Origin: Lophius americanus
Taxonomy: Eukaryota > Chordata > Actinopteri > Lophiiformes > Lophiidae
Reading direction: 5' to 3'
NCBI GenBank assembly: GCA_037951165.1
Contig: JBBDHG010000052.1
Span: 1,863,501-1,927,500 of the forward strand
DNA: 64,000 nt
Shown: positions 1-12,135 of the stretch, piece after piece
Position numbering within the stretch: the stretch's first letter is position 1
Layout: every line of letters begins with the position of its first letter
Program-made: the position numbers and the translations under genes
The notes under the pieces: generated by a model
What the model was told of the DNA's origin: nothing
Database searches by the model: none
What the model saw: the letters and a program-made list of their open reading frames with translations, nothing else

Positions 1-939
1 GCTGAGAGCGGGCCATATTTACAGGACAAACATGCAGTAATTGACAGACATGTTCACCAGTATTAGCAGCAGGTGACTAGATGCAGAGGGATAGAAACCT
101 GGAATTTTGAGAGGATTCACACATGGAGCATTGAAATACAGTCCCTCTAATAATGACTTCAAACATGATGTTTTCATACATCCTGGGTGATCAGATCGCA
201 ATCAATTCCTCATCCATTTTAAAAAAGCCGATAGGGACATCGAAAAATAAGAAACAGTAGTTGAATAAATACATTGATAAAAGTTTTATATCTTCTTTGA
301 AAAAACTCCTCTGCATAGGATAGCATTAAGTTTCACATAAAAGCACACACATTCTATCCAACACAGATCACTAAAGCCACATGCAAAGAGAGCTTTTCTG
401 ACTGGCTGGCAGGCTATCTGAATGATATCTGATTGGTTGGCTGACTGGCCAGCAAACAGGGCAAAGTGGTTATTCTCTCCTGAGAGAGAAAGTACAGCTG
501 CCGTCCAAATGTCTACTGTTTGTTGTTCTATCTAACACTCCGTGTAATTAGGCAGAATCAGAGCTGCCAGTACCCTTCGCCCACCCACAGACACACCCGC
601 ACATACACACACATCCTCATTTGGTTGATCGGGAAGAAGAAGGAGAAGGATAAACGAGGCAGGAGCTGATGTAGGAAATCCCCCCTGGTGTTCACGAGGC
701 TCACAGAATGTCATTTGGAACTTGTTAAGTAACCAAAAGATGTTTAAAAGCTTTAAAAGCTCGACTTTATCTAAGCTCAGAGAACAATTTACCGAGATGT
801 CACTGCTAAATATTCCCTTTAAACGAAACATCCCACCTGCTTCATTTATATGTTCTCCGCGCACTTGATTTACACGGCACGAGAACAAAAGAGGAAAGAA
901 AGACCTGACTCCCCAAACGCAAGAAACACCACTGATTTC

Positions 940-1560
940 ACAGCGTTAATAGATTCCTGACGTATCTAGCTTGGAAAATAAAGCAGGAAAAAACAGTCCT
1001 GTTTCATAAGCATTATTCATGCAGTAAACCCTTTCACCAGGGAGGTGAAGAATCACCTCTCAGCCTCCCAAGTGATTAGATTATTTTAAATCTTTAGAGG
1101 TAATTGCAGCTCATCTGTGTCAGACTAAACATTCATTTTAAAGTGGCTTTTTGATAACTGTAATACTTTCAATCAATCATGCATGGCCTTGACTGTCTAC
1201 TCGTCTTTAATTAAAATTTCTATTTGGAGGTCAATTAAATTTAACTATTCATTAGCAACAAAGCAGCAGCAGTTATCTATTAAACCAAGAGGTCTATTCG
1301 GTTTTGTGTGTGGCAAAAGGCTTGGGGAGGATAAATCTCTCCTTTCCCTTTCCTCCTGGGCAGAAAGAGCTGAGTATGTGTCGGGGTGGGGGGCTGGAGC
1401 AGACACTCTTTACCGGTCTCTCTAACGTGTTCGGCCAAGGCTGAATGGCTGCCAAACAGCCAGAGACTGAGCGGAGATGAATCAGCGCTGACAAGGTGAA
1501 GCCAGCCTCGTGTTCAGCCGCTGACAACTCAGGTGCGCCGAAAGATGGAGACACAACAGA
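940..1560. other. candidate conserved non-coding block
   Basis: Complex, repeat-free sequence with several homeodomain-type TAATTA/TTTAATTAAA cores between about 1100 and 1270, next to a more GC-balanced stretch. It has no coding signature. Introns of neurodevelopmental genes such as CA10 often carry enhancers. The assignment rests on appearance only and needs cross-species alignment. Confidence 0.2.
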
Positions 1561-2019
1561 TTAAATTAGGCCACTGCAAAAAAAGAGAGAAGAAGAAGAA
1601 AGGGCTTCAAAGAAAAAGAGAAAGGCAGAGCCAAAAATGGCTTTTGAACTCCGGATGTCTCAGAGATAAATGAGAAAGTTGGACATGTGGGTCTTGGTGA
1701 GAATACGAGCTGACAGAAAGTGCACGGATGTGTTTGCAATGATATTTAATATTGGTTCTGTAATATTGTAAATACATAGAAGTTCAAGTATTGAGATGTA
1801 AAAAAGTACTGACCCCCTGTGTTAATCGGTCCAAAAAAAACCCCCCAAACCCCTGGAAACTAGAACGCGATCCGAGAGCGCCATTCCCCACCAAAGCACA
1901 ACACAAGGCAGACATTATTGATGAAGAATTTCATTCAAATCTATCCATTAATTTATGAGTTACTGAAAAAAAACAAAAAAAAAAACTCTCAAAGCAGCGA
2001 TTAAGAAATCCTTATTATG

Positions 2020-2152
2020 ACATTACTTCGTGAGGTCATTGCATAATTTCACCGAAACTAAATCATCTTTAGGATATGCCAAAACCTACCTCTGAGTAAG
2101 ATTTCATGAAAAGCGGTCAATTTTTTTTTCTGCAGTCTGTCTAACAGACATA
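2020..2152 (+). repeat. RTE-like LINE/SINE 3' tail, copy A
   Basis: This segment shares an ordered set of words with 29262-29436: an AAATCATC-like word, then GGATATGCCAAAACCTACC, then a GTAA-A-TTTCAT word, a CTGCAGT word, and a run mentioning ACAGACA. The arrangement matches the 3' end of a common fish repeat of RTE type that usually closes with TTGGCGGAGGT. Copy A has lost that closing motif. The family name is from memory. Confidence 0.55.
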
Positions 2153-4110
2153 AAAAAACCCAGTTAAAACGTAAAAAAAAATATTTTAAATTATTTCCAC
2201 ATGATTAAGTTCAGTATTAAGGGTTAGGTTGTTGTTGGTTCAACTCAATGTATTTTTGGGTAGGGTTAGTCTAATTTATTAGGTTTGACTCAACTGAGTT
2301 ACTATTTGACTTGGATTAAATACAATTTTAATTAAATAAGATTGATTCCACTTATTTTGCAGCAGTAAAATGATCCTACTAAATACGATTCATCCAAACA
2401 AAAGAAACCCAATTAATCAAATAGAAAGACCCAACATGATTTCTTTTCTTAATTAATTCAAAGAATATTTGTTGAGAAAATTCATTACAAACAATGTGAA
2501 AAGTATCACCTTGACTTAATATTGTAGTTACATTTTTACTTAACACAAGGGATTCCTCTTTGCTGCTGTTGAGTGCATTGATGAGATCAACAAATTCAAC
2601 AGAGTCAAAGATCTCGATTTTGAGTTTAAATATAAACCTTCAACTGTGTTCATCACATACTGTGTTTGTGGTGTGTTTGATTTCTGTTTTTTTTATCAGG
2701 CCACGGTCTCCATGTTTGACTATTGTGTTTTTATTGGGCTTTCACTCTCAGATGATGAGTGACATGACCTGACGTCTTTAAACCAGATGATTTTTTGCAA
2801 ACCATAGTTTTCACACACTCTCTGGTCCGTTTCGTTTAAGTCATTGCCATTTTGACACACACATGTTCTTCTCTAGCAAATATGAAAATGTCACTTCCTG
2901 GGCAATAGGGAAGAACAAGACGTACCCAATTATACATCATACATTTACTGATTTTACTGCAGGATGCTACAAAAAAACTCAGATTGGGAATGAGGTTTTT
3001 TGATAATTATAGATTTTGAGGCCGATCTGATGGCAGATCTAAGTCATGTTTTTCTTGTTATTTGTGTTATTGAGAGATATTTTGTTAACTTATCAGCCAT
3101 AAAAGTACGATCTTTTCAAGATTTAGTGTGGATTTGGGTCATAATCTGATTCCTGCAGGCCTTCATTTTCATTTTGTATGTCTATGTTTTTACTTATACA
3201 CAGCTGTTAGAATGTTTTCTAGATTAGTGTTGTGCATTAATGGTCAGATGCAGCGCAAAATAACGGATTGTCAGACAAACAGTCTGATTGATGGCCGCAC
3301 TTGGGACATATTGCAGACTAGCAACTCTCGAAGTGGAGCCTTTCAGTGGGCGATGTGGGAACCCTTGTTGAATCCAATATTCATTTCAAGAAGAAATTAT
3401 CCAAGTGGGAGAATATATGATAGACTGTTCTAATCACAGGTTCTCTCACCAATTCTATTATACTCCCAGAGTGTAGGCAGGGCACTCCTCCGATAAGAAG
3501 CCCAAAGCGCAGATAAGAACAGGCGGGGGTCCACGGAACGGATATTTTTGGATGCATTGCACCATAGGTGGTAAACTGCAATGTGTTCTATATGCGCTAT
3601 AATTGCCGAAGGCTAACACTGTGCCCACTGCAGGCATGTAAACATGGACTAATCATAACAGTAATCTCACAATGTAACTATGCACTTTTGAAAGCAGCCC
3701 ATCTGTGAAGGCTTCCCAATTAGCTGCTGTCATATGGCATAGGATAGAACAGAGGCCTGATGCACACTGTCCTTGGTGCACCACGACGCAGGAAAAATAA
3801 TAAACAATATGCTTGACTAATCCACTGCGGGCCGCAGGGTTGTATCTGCAAAGCCCTAAACATAATGTAATAGCTTTTCTTGAACTGGCAGCATTGTGAA
3901 GTTCTGAAAGGGCGGATTGTTCTTTATTTTATCTCAAGGAGAGGGTTCTTTCAATAAATTAATCCCATTCTCTGACAACACATACAACCACTGACGCAAA
4001 AATGATAAGCTCCAGCGCAACATCTCAGGGATGCAACCAGGAAAACTACAGTCAGTAAAGCTCCAACATCCATCAAACCAACAGAGCAGAACACAGTTAT
4101 GTGTCTTTAC

Positions 4111-4253
4111 CTTGCGTCCACCTGTGTTCAACTTGATGGCTGTGAGGAAAGGGTCAAAGATCATGTGGCTGGTCTCGATGTTGACCGGCGACTGTCTCTT
4201 CCCAACAGAGCACAGGTTCCAGGCAGAGTTTACCAGCCCCCAGAAGGACGGCA
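4111..4253 (-). CDS. ca10: ca10 internal exon (carbonic anhydrase-related protein 10)
   Basis: Minus-strand exon of 143 bp. Its first two bases (TG) complete a Val codon begun in the previous exon. It then encodes 47 residues starting PSFWGLVNSAWNLCS and ending IKLNTGGRK, including the family motif QSPVNIE (QSPV[ND]I in carbonic anhydrases) and SHMIFDPFL. This matches the vertebrate CA10 sequence I remember almost residue for residue; the close paralogue CA11 would differ more. The acceptor (a T-rich tract ending TTACAG, bases 4254-4255 being the AG) and donor (GCAAG|GTAAAG, GT at 4109-4110) are both good. Exon phases are 1 at entry and 0 at exit. CA10 is a secreted, non-catalytic carbonic anhydrase homologue of the brain that binds neurexins. 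The zinc-binding His positions are encoded in other exons and cannot be checked here. Whether this is fish ca10a or ca10b cannot be decided from one exon. Confidence 0.93.
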
Positions 4254-4920
4254 CTGTAACACAAAGAAAGAGAGTGGTACTTCAAAAGGGTGAGCATCTG
4301 CAATAACAAGATGGGAGGCCACTCCAGAGAGGTCACACGGTTTGTGTTTCAATCTTTTTTTTCTTTTTTAAAAATTTAGACTTGCCGGACTCGATGTGTG
4401 AGAAATGTAATTAGCAGGGATCACCTGTTGTGGGCTTTTGATAAATAGTTTTCAAATTCTTAATACACGAAAAGGATTTGCTCTTATCGCTCTCTTGACT
4501 TCTGTTGTATTATTACTTTATAATTTATTAGTATAAACTTCAATGATGAGTTGCAGACACACATGCACATATGAACCCCATATACCATCCACACATAAAT
4601 TGCATTTACTTGTCAATTTGTCAAGTGAAGAAAATGCACATACATAAATAAAGAAAAGTCCTCGAGGAACATATTACATAAATAAAAAAAACAAAAACAA
4701 GATTTTTTCCTTTTTGCCACTTCAACCTAGGACGAGCCAGTTTTTGGTTCTGGTTACTCTGCAAACACAGCAGTGCAAATTACATTGAATGCTTGAAATT
4801 ATGAACATATAAAAAAGATATCTTTCCCCAGTACGTGTGTTAATGATGTTTTTTTTTAATTTTTGAGCCATGCCTTGTAAACCCCAATCTACAATAACAC
4901 TCAGGGATACTGTCAACGTC

Positions 4921-5226
4921 TAAATGGTAAATGGACTGTACTTGTTTACTGCATTTGTGGTCTGCTCAAACACTCAAAGCACTTTGCAAGCCAGTATTCA
5001 CCCCTTCACACTAAAATTCATACAGTGATTACCGAGACTGCCATGCAATGCGCCATCTGCTCATCAGGAGCAATAATCATTCATGCCAGCATTCACATAC
5101 CAGTGAAACAGCCATCAGGAGCAGCTTGGGCTTCAATATCTTAATCAAAGATCTTGCAGGGGTCAGGGATCGAACCACAGACCTTCAGATAATAGGACGA
5201 CCGCTCTACGAACTGAGTCGCCGTCA
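4921..5226 (-). mobile_element. tRNA-derived SINE (degenerate)
   Basis: On the minus strand the element opens with a tRNA-like head. An A-box-like segment (GACTCAGTTCGTAGAGC) lies at about 5203-5219 and a B-box-like GGTTCGATCCC at 5166-5176. A body follows with the words CTCCTGATG and TGAATG-CTGGCATGAAT, and the element ends at TCCATTTACCATTTA (4921-4935). This order is that of a very common fish SINE-like repeat. The Pol III boxes are recognisable but the rest is diverged. Confidence 0.8.
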
Positions 5227-5639
5227 CTCTTCTAGCCATGGAAATTAACATAAACCCTCCCCCAAAAAATCCAACAAACAAAAAAAATGAAAATGAAGCA
5301 ATAAAACTTCTTCAATAGCTAAATGAATCACTTCAGTAATTGGTTGAAGAGTGTCACATTTTGGGTGAAAAAAATATAAAACATTTTGAGATTATCATTT
5401 TTGATTTTGTTCAGGAAACATACAGCAGACCTGATCTATTCTTATATCCGAATATTTTTGCCTTGATGTTGATGTGTTGATAAGAACAAACACTGGCAAA
5501 CGTAAGGACATGGGCTTCAAAAAGGGTGAAATTGTGGACTGGTTGGAAATTTTCCAGAAGTCTTTCAGGTGCATTTGGTCTGAAGTGGCTTCAACAAAAT
5601 GGACTGAGGAATGACATTAAGAGATCTACATTACCATTT
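5227..5639. other. intronic stretch, nothing recognised
   Basis: AT-rich unique sequence with poly-A runs. No coding, RNA or repeat signature seen. Confidence 0.4.
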
Positions 5640-5715
5640 TGTCAGATCCTACATAAACGAGCATAAGTGCATAATGGTGAAAAAGTTGGTGCTGGTTCTG
5701 ATAGAAAGGTGTCTT
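5640..5715 (+). mobile_element. Tc1-like transposon scrap
   Basis: About 75 bases parallel the transposase helix-turn-helix segment of the Tc1 family seen better at 43374-44052. A GTCAGATCC word is followed by GTGAAAAAGTTGGTGCTGG and TTCTGATAGAAAGGTGTC. The last word recurs at 11221 and, altered, at 48720. No terminal repeat is visible beside it. Confidence 0.5.
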
Positions 5716-6624
5716 TGACAGGTGATTTTAAAGTTATTGAAGCTCGGTGTCTAAAGATGCGAACATGAAATCCAATATATACTTTGAATTATTAGATCAT
5801 GACTTTTTCACACCATGTCCAAAATAATTTGGATGTATGTATGTAGAGCTTGCTAGATAATGTGTGTAAGCATTAACTTAAAACCCGTAGGAGGAATAAT
5901 TTCACTACATAAAATGCATTTAATCACAAATTAATTCTGAAAAGCAAATAAGCTTGTTCCAAAGATTACATGCATCAAGATTATACCTTCTATGGTCTGG
6001 ATCAGTATTAAACACTAATTTAATTACATCACAGTAAAATAAACCAACAAGGAATGTATCTATCAATCAAAATTTGGTCACCTTGGATACTTGCTAGAAA
6101 GAATTTCCCCCTTATTTTTAAGAGCTAAGAGTCATTTATTTTTGAAAGATCTAGGTCAAGGATATAATCCATCTTGAAGATACAGTATCTGGAGTTGCGA
6201 GTAACTTACTGCAGAGTGCAATGGATGAAATTTGAAGTGAGAATCTGCAGTAATTTTTAGCTATTTGGTAAAACTATTGCCGTGGATAGAAGTGATATTA
6301 CCAAAGCTTGGCTTATCACAGCAAATTAAAGCAAGAGTTAAGTTCTCTGCCGAGGCCTAAAGCAGCGGTATTCCCAAATAGAAACATTATCATACAGACA
6401 TGAGTTACGGGAAAGATGCTGTGCATTATATATTTGAAAATATGCATATAAATAAATTACAATTGGACAAAGAAGTCATGGCATGAATTAATTTTTGTTC
6501 CGTGATCTCAGCGAGTGTTCTTTGGTTTGATCCTGCCATAACTATTGACCCTCAGCCTATGAGGTTGTCTTCAGCCTCCCTGACCCAGCACAGGATAAGC
6601 TGCTACAGAAAATGTATGGCTTTG

Positions 6625-6765
6625 TGACACTAACTAAAATGTCTTTGTTACATATGACCAGTGGACTTTGATATCTTAGATGCTTTTTTGATGTGCGATC
6701 TTGATGTCTTTGCAACATGTGACCTGATGACTTTAATGTCTTTGTGACATGTGACCCAAAATCAG
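6625..6765. repeat. short minisatellite, ~32-bp period
   Basis: Three clear copies of a 22-base core (form AATGTCTTTGTGACATGTG plus ACC) lie at 6638-6659, 6703-6724 and 6735-6756. A degenerate unit sits in the 65-base gap. Read on the other strand the unit resembles the GACATCAAAG-type minisatellite at 19860-20860. Confidence 0.7.
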
Positions 6766-7695
6766 AATATTTCCTTCTTGCGGCCCCTCCAGCAGCCGTT
6801 AGTTTAAAAAAAACATCCAGATCCAGTCCTTCACTGACAGCGATGGCTCTACTATAGAAACAAAGCCGTGACTTTACCACAAACAAAAAACTATAACACA
6901 CTGTAGCATATCCTCCGCCAGACTAACACTGCAGAGAAAAGCTTTCCTCTCTGTGAGGTGCCAAACAATACATTCTGTAGCTTTATCAGATACGCCTCAA
7001 AAGCTGACCTGAATGCAGGGCATCGACTCTCAGAGTTCCAATACACAAGAAGGTGTTTAGTGTGGTGAAAGGCTTTGTTCGCTGGTCCAGCAGCCGCAGT
7101 TGCAGTGGGAGACTGTATATCGGATCCATGCCACTACCAAGACTTTCTTTTCTTCTTTGATTAGTACAGGGCTTAGATGAACTTTTCTGATGTGCAGAAA
7201 ATTTCCGACTAGTCAACTGCGATGTATGACCAAGATAGGGATTAGTCCCCGTTGGTTCTGGTGACCTGTGTTTAAAACAACGGTAGCAGTTACAGCTTAA
7301 GGTGGTGTGAAAAGGCTACCTTTCTTACAGGAGTTGATGGGTTTGCTACAGATTATGTAAGACTGTAGCGACGCAAAAAATGGAAGAAAATACTTTTACA
7401 AACACTTTCAGATAAGTCAAAGATTTGCTGAATTGTTTGGTGAGGATGGAATTATCTGAACCGGTTATTTTGAGTTCAGAATCACTTGATTGCAAAGTTC
7501 TTACCTGACCACTTATGGGATATTTAAAGGATACCCCGACAATAGAGATTATTCCATAAATGTTTTTTCATAATAATTAACGGCATTCATGGCGCATTGC
7601 ATTATGGGTTGATGACGTAGAATGGTTGTTGTCGTGCTGAACCGCTGTAGTTGTTTTATTCCCCCGTAGCATTAATGAGAGAAAAACCGATATAG
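6766..7695. other. intronic stretch, nothing recognised
   Basis: Mixed-composition unique sequence. Short open frames on both strands lack recognisable domains. Confidence 0.4.
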
Positions 7696-8103
7696 TGTCG
7701 CATTGTCCTGCTTTTAGTTTTACTTTCCAGTCAAAGGGCAATACTAGATGCGATAAGTCTTCATAGCTTTCCCAGAGATAAGAAGAGGAGAAAACAGTGG
7801 GAAGACACCTGTGGACGTACACAACTTTCAAAGGACCCGTTGCTGTGTTGGTGTCACTTCTCTCCTGAAGCATTTAAAGCATTTAGTATATCAACTAAAA
7901 GAGCTTAAGAGGGTCATGGTATTTATAAAAGAAGGGTAAAACGAGATGCTGTGCCAACAATATTTCCACACAAGGAGACTGAACGCCACCGAGAAGCGAG
8001 TGACAACCGCTGTACAAAGCGGCAAAGACAGGAGATCTATAGAGATAGCTCCAGTTCAGGAAGGGATGGGAAATTATTGGATTCACATGGTTTATATAAA
8101 TAG
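7696..8103 (+). pseudogene. THAP zinc-finger domain relic
   Basis: One reading frame from about 7696 to the TAG at 8101 encodes a recognisable THAP (C2CH DNA-binding) domain interrupted by a TAA at 7906-7908. A first Cys codon is at 7696, but upstream of 7696 the frame has a stop. From 7753 it reads ISLHSFPRDKKRRKQWED, matching the family's hydrophobic-x-FP-basic-W block. Next comes CWCHFSPEAF, with the C-x2-H pair of the zinc site. After the stop comes KRDAVPTIFP, the AVPTIF box that closes THAP domains. A basic, Ser-rich tail follows. The second N-terminal Cys is not obvious. THAP domains occur in P-element-type transposases and in domesticated host genes. No transposase body follows, so the source could be a transposon fragment or a retrocopied host THAP gene. 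It is not functional as read. Confidence 0.7.
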
Positions 8104-11100
8104 ATAAATAAATACATAAATAAAGAAAAAATAAATAAATAATCTTGCTTTCCTTTTGGACAGGGCACGTCTTTAAATTCTGAAGATTATATTATGTGAT
8201 TCTGAATCTGTTGATAAAATATTTGTGTACACTTGGGATTTTTCTGCAGTTCTTGAAAATAGTTTTGGATTGGGCAGAATTCAAAGCCACTTTTGGCATC
8301 TTTAGAGATACCTTATGTGATGTTTATCCACAACATAGGGAGGAGCTCTACACATTTCTGGCTAGTATTTCAGACCTAGCTCTCACCTACAGCGGCTCTT
8401 TATTTTATGAATATCATAAATAATTTCATTTAAATAGTTTAATTCCTCAAGAACCTTTGACCAGTTCTATTCTTCTGTGGATAACACAGTTCATATGATT
8501 AAGTCGGCAGGGGTCGGTGCGTGGCTGGCATAAGCAGACATTATATATGCTTTTAAGTCATGCCTCTTCATCTTTTCGCAATTTCATCTTTTTGGGCTCA
8601 AGTCTTACTTCCCTGTTAAACTGACGTGCAGCTGAAAGGTTCAAATGTTCAATACTTTGTCAGAATGTGTTGAACATTCAACATTGTTCAACAATGTTCT
8701 GTCCCGCAGTATCTCCACAGTAAAAAGCCATTTCATAGGTGAGGTAGCCTCCCTACCTCTTTCAGAATAAAAAAGTTAGTTTATTTTTACGTTAAGAATT
8801 TCTTGGCATAAGCCTTGATAAGTGCTAATGCAAGCTTCACTACCTCTAGGATAAGCTGTCTCTCTTCCGAAACAGAACAGCCATAATACCTATTCTAGTG
8901 CTGCATATCTCTCCGGGATATCTTATCTCTGTTCCGCAACCTTAGCTTGATATGAGCATCATCCCACATGGTCGTTAATTGTGTCAAGCTTGCAAGCATC
9001 GGCTGTTCTGTTAACAAATCTTAAAGATATTGTGGTGTTAGATGAAGGCTGCCATTCAGAGCTGCAGTTTTGGGCTTTGCTATGTGATAATTGTAAAGCA
9101 TTTCTTTCTTTTATAATGTCTTTGTGGAGTCGTCAGAACTTCTCATTATTTTTATTTTTTTACAGGTACAGCCCCTTTTATTGGTTTAAGGGGATTCCTT
9201 AACAATGAATAGTTTAAAAATGTTTGGCCAGCTGAAATTCAATCCCTTACCGATTCCAAATTTACCGCACTCTTTGAGCTTACCCCACTGTTTTCGCTTG
9301 CACACTGGGAGACAAGAAAACTACTAATGGTGGTTTGTGAATAATGCCGCTTCAATAGAAAAGTGAAGCGGGGAGTGATGAGGTCGGAGCCTAGAGGCAA
9401 AACGATATTTTAATTAACATTGATAACGTGAGTTGTCTGACTGAACTTAAGTTTGTATGTTAAGATTCTCTTTGTCGCTACGGTCCTTTCACCTGACGCC
9501 AGCAGTAATTAGTGACACAGACTCGTGTTTAGCTGGTCGGATTGGTCAATAGATGTACACTGTTTACAGCAGCTGCAGTTTGGCTGCTGGTAGACTCCCA
9601 CCGCAACGTTTGGGTGTACTTCTTGATATGTTGGGCTACACATATCTGTCTCAGGGATGGCCCACCTCTAAGAGGAGGATGGCCATGACAAAATTTTACA
9701 AGATGACATTTGAACACATCTTAACGACAGTGGAAACTGTTTTTTACTGAATAGATATTGAACGCAACACATAGAAAAACAAAATGAGCAGCTGACAGCT
9801 ATGTTAGCGAGTCTCCTGTCGATGTCCACAGTAATCATTTGTTTGATTGGTTTTGTCGCTTTTTACCAATGTACCATACCTCGGTTCAGATGTGCTCACT
9901 AGCAGTTTGTAATGAGAGTAGGGTGGCCATTTATTATTTGATTAAATTAATTGTATGTGTGGACAGCAGGGGGGAGGGGCTGGTTGACTCAGGGTGCATG
10001 AAGATTGACTGAGCAGCACAGTGCAAAAACACATCGTTAACCATCTTTAAAGTTGAAGTTTGAAAATATGTTTCATTTATTTTGAGACTGTGGCGGGTAT
10101 AATGAATTAGTGGGAAACACTGCGTTAACATGAAGGATGTGAAGTGGACGCAGCGATGACAATTCCATAATATCCCCTTTCGGGCATACAATAATCCACA
10201 AACCATTTTCTACTTCAAGACAATCATTTCTCATTGTTAGTGTTAGAATAACCCAACCAGTTTGGTCCACTTCAGTCACTATCTGTTTAAAGCAGGAGAA
10301 AGCACGAAGCCTGATTGAAAACACATGAAATGTGTGACGTAACCATACGCCAGCACTGAAGTAAGGCATCAAATGTTTCATTCCAGGTTCCAGAGAAGGA
10401 GACATTTGCTATGGCTCAAAATCTTTCATGAAAATGACCGAAAATCCTTGTGCACAATGGGAATTGGAGTGTGAGTGAATCGATCCATTAGAGCAGGGCC
10501 CCTTGTCGTAAACGTACACATAATTATTAGTTGTTGATAGATTTCTTCACACAGCTAAGCGGCAAGGGACATCACTCACCGCTGAAAGAAGCACAAGCAG
10601 CTACGTCAATAATCTACTCACAGCCTCCTATAGAACGGATACGCCTATAATTCAATGGGGCTGCTCACGGGCATTACACTCACTTTCATTTCTTATTGGA
10701 ATGCTGTAAAAGGGGACAGGGATGTATGGTCTGGCCTTTTATGGAAGTCGCAAAGAGTATATGTGTAGTGTAGAAGTGAAAAGGGCAACTGAGCGTGGGA
10801 GGCCTCTGTTTCACGGGAGGTGTGCAATTAGGATTTCATATGGTGGAACATATGTCATGGTTACTGAGCAAAAACGAAGACAATATGCAATGACTACAAT
10901 TTCTCCAGCATGTTAAAAGAAAAGGCTACTGTTTCTAAAGCTTGGTTAGAAAGTAGTGGAGCCCCTCATATCTGCTTCTACTTTCTTGTATATCTCAGAA
11001 TAAACCGTATTGGATCTTCAAACTAAATTTAACATAAAAAAACAGGAATAAATCAAAAATGAATGTTTTAAATGATTAGGCCAATTTATATGGCAGTATT

Positions 11101-11220
11101 TTATCTAAACCCTTAATCACAAGCATGTGTTTCCAGAAGACATCTGAGCCACTTTGTCAAAGACCAAAGTGTGAGGAGCACTGAGGAGTTTCTGTAGTCC
11201 AAATAACTGAAAACATCTAC
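8104..11220. other. intronic stretch, nothing firmly recognised
   Basis: About 3.1 kb without a recognisable coding domain, RNA gene or repeat family. A short A/T-rich AATAAATA run sits at 8100-8145. Open frames of 60-110 residues on both strands look random. Confidence 0.4.
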
Positions 11221-11328
11221 TCTGGTTCTGATAGAAAGGTGCCATGTCGCGTGTATGTGCTATTATGAGCAAAGTGTTAACCTACACAATATTAAACCCG
11301 GTTGTTCTAACTTTACGGCATGATCTTC
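11221..11328 (+). mobile_element. Tc1-like transposon, internally deleted 3' remnant
   Basis: It begins with GGTTCTGATAGAAAGGTG (transposase segment also seen at 5690). After a deletion it passes to CCTACACAATATTAAAC and ends in a degraded ATGATC-type terminal repeat. That order is the 3' end of the same family as 43374-44052, where the matching end reads CCTACATAAAATTTGACAGG. Confidence 0.6.
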
Positions 11329-11340
11329 CACCCGCATTTG

Positions 11341-11423
11341 GCAGTCCACAATAAAACTATTTCATGTCGAATCGCAGTGAGAAAAAGGGTCCCTGTTCGA
11401 AAAATAAACTTGACTTGACTTCA
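11341..11423 (+). repeat. retroposon 3' tail with CTTGA repeats
   Basis: The tail ends AAAAATAAACTTGACTTGACTT. This form of short tandem 3' tail (AATAAA-type signal plus a 5-bp repeat) is typical of L2-type LINEs and the SINEs they mobilise. The body is too short to assign. Confidence 0.4.
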
Positions 11424-12135
11424 ATGTAACCCTTGCATGAAAATGTCACATTGCGTAATTTAGGTGTGAAAAACACACCTGCGGCTTTTATACATCTACG
11501 ACACTAATGGATAAGAGGAAGACAGAGGCAAAGATGAAGCGTAGTTGTTGTTATATTTTTAGCCAATAGCCTAACCTCACAACCTGCTCTGGCTGTTACT
11601 GAATGGGGTTACAAGAGGTTGATCCACATTTCCTCCCAGATGGTGATGATCAATGCTTATGGAAACATCCAAACCTAAAATGGTTGCAATTGAAGATTTA
11701 CATGTTGAAAAGCGGATTATTGTTCTTGGAGGAGGTCTGCAGACTCTAGAGTTCTCCTCTGGTTATTTTTCTGTTTCGATCCAATCAAAAGTCTCGATGT
11801 CTCTTTACGTCCTGCGATTGAATAACACTGTTGCTGAACAGCACTATACAAAATGTTCTTTCCTTTTCTTCAGTGAAATATTGCAGGAGGCCATGAGAAG
11901 AAAGCTGTAATGGAAGTGTTTTTCTTTTTCTTTCATGTACAAACAGATTAGAATTTATGCACTAATCCTAGGCTAAATTTACTGTAGCCTACCAGCATTG
12001 ATTTTATCAGAAGTTTAGGATGGAAGATAGTGATGTAGATGATGGAATGTTTCAGACTTTGCTACTTAGTTTAAATGAATCCTACGCCACGACATGGGTA
12101 TATCCCAGAGATTTGACTTGAACACGATGTAGTAC

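Larger units (their letters stand above)
1..4110 (-). other. ca10: ca10 intron (part), downstream of the exon at 4111-4253
   Basis: No coding exon was recognised here. The next CA10 exon, which would begin by finishing the GGRK-V junction, was looked for on the minus strand and not found, so it should lie beyond base 1. The stretch is mostly unique sequence, with a candidate conserved block at 940-1560 and an RTE-like repeat tail near 2020-2152. Short open frames here have no recognisable domain. The intron assignment is inferred from the splice donor at 4110. Confidence 0.8.

Noticed and set aside
4031..4306. Plus-strand open frames over the ca10 exon
   Set aside because: Antisense to the exon. 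The minus strand has the conserved protein and the splice sites.
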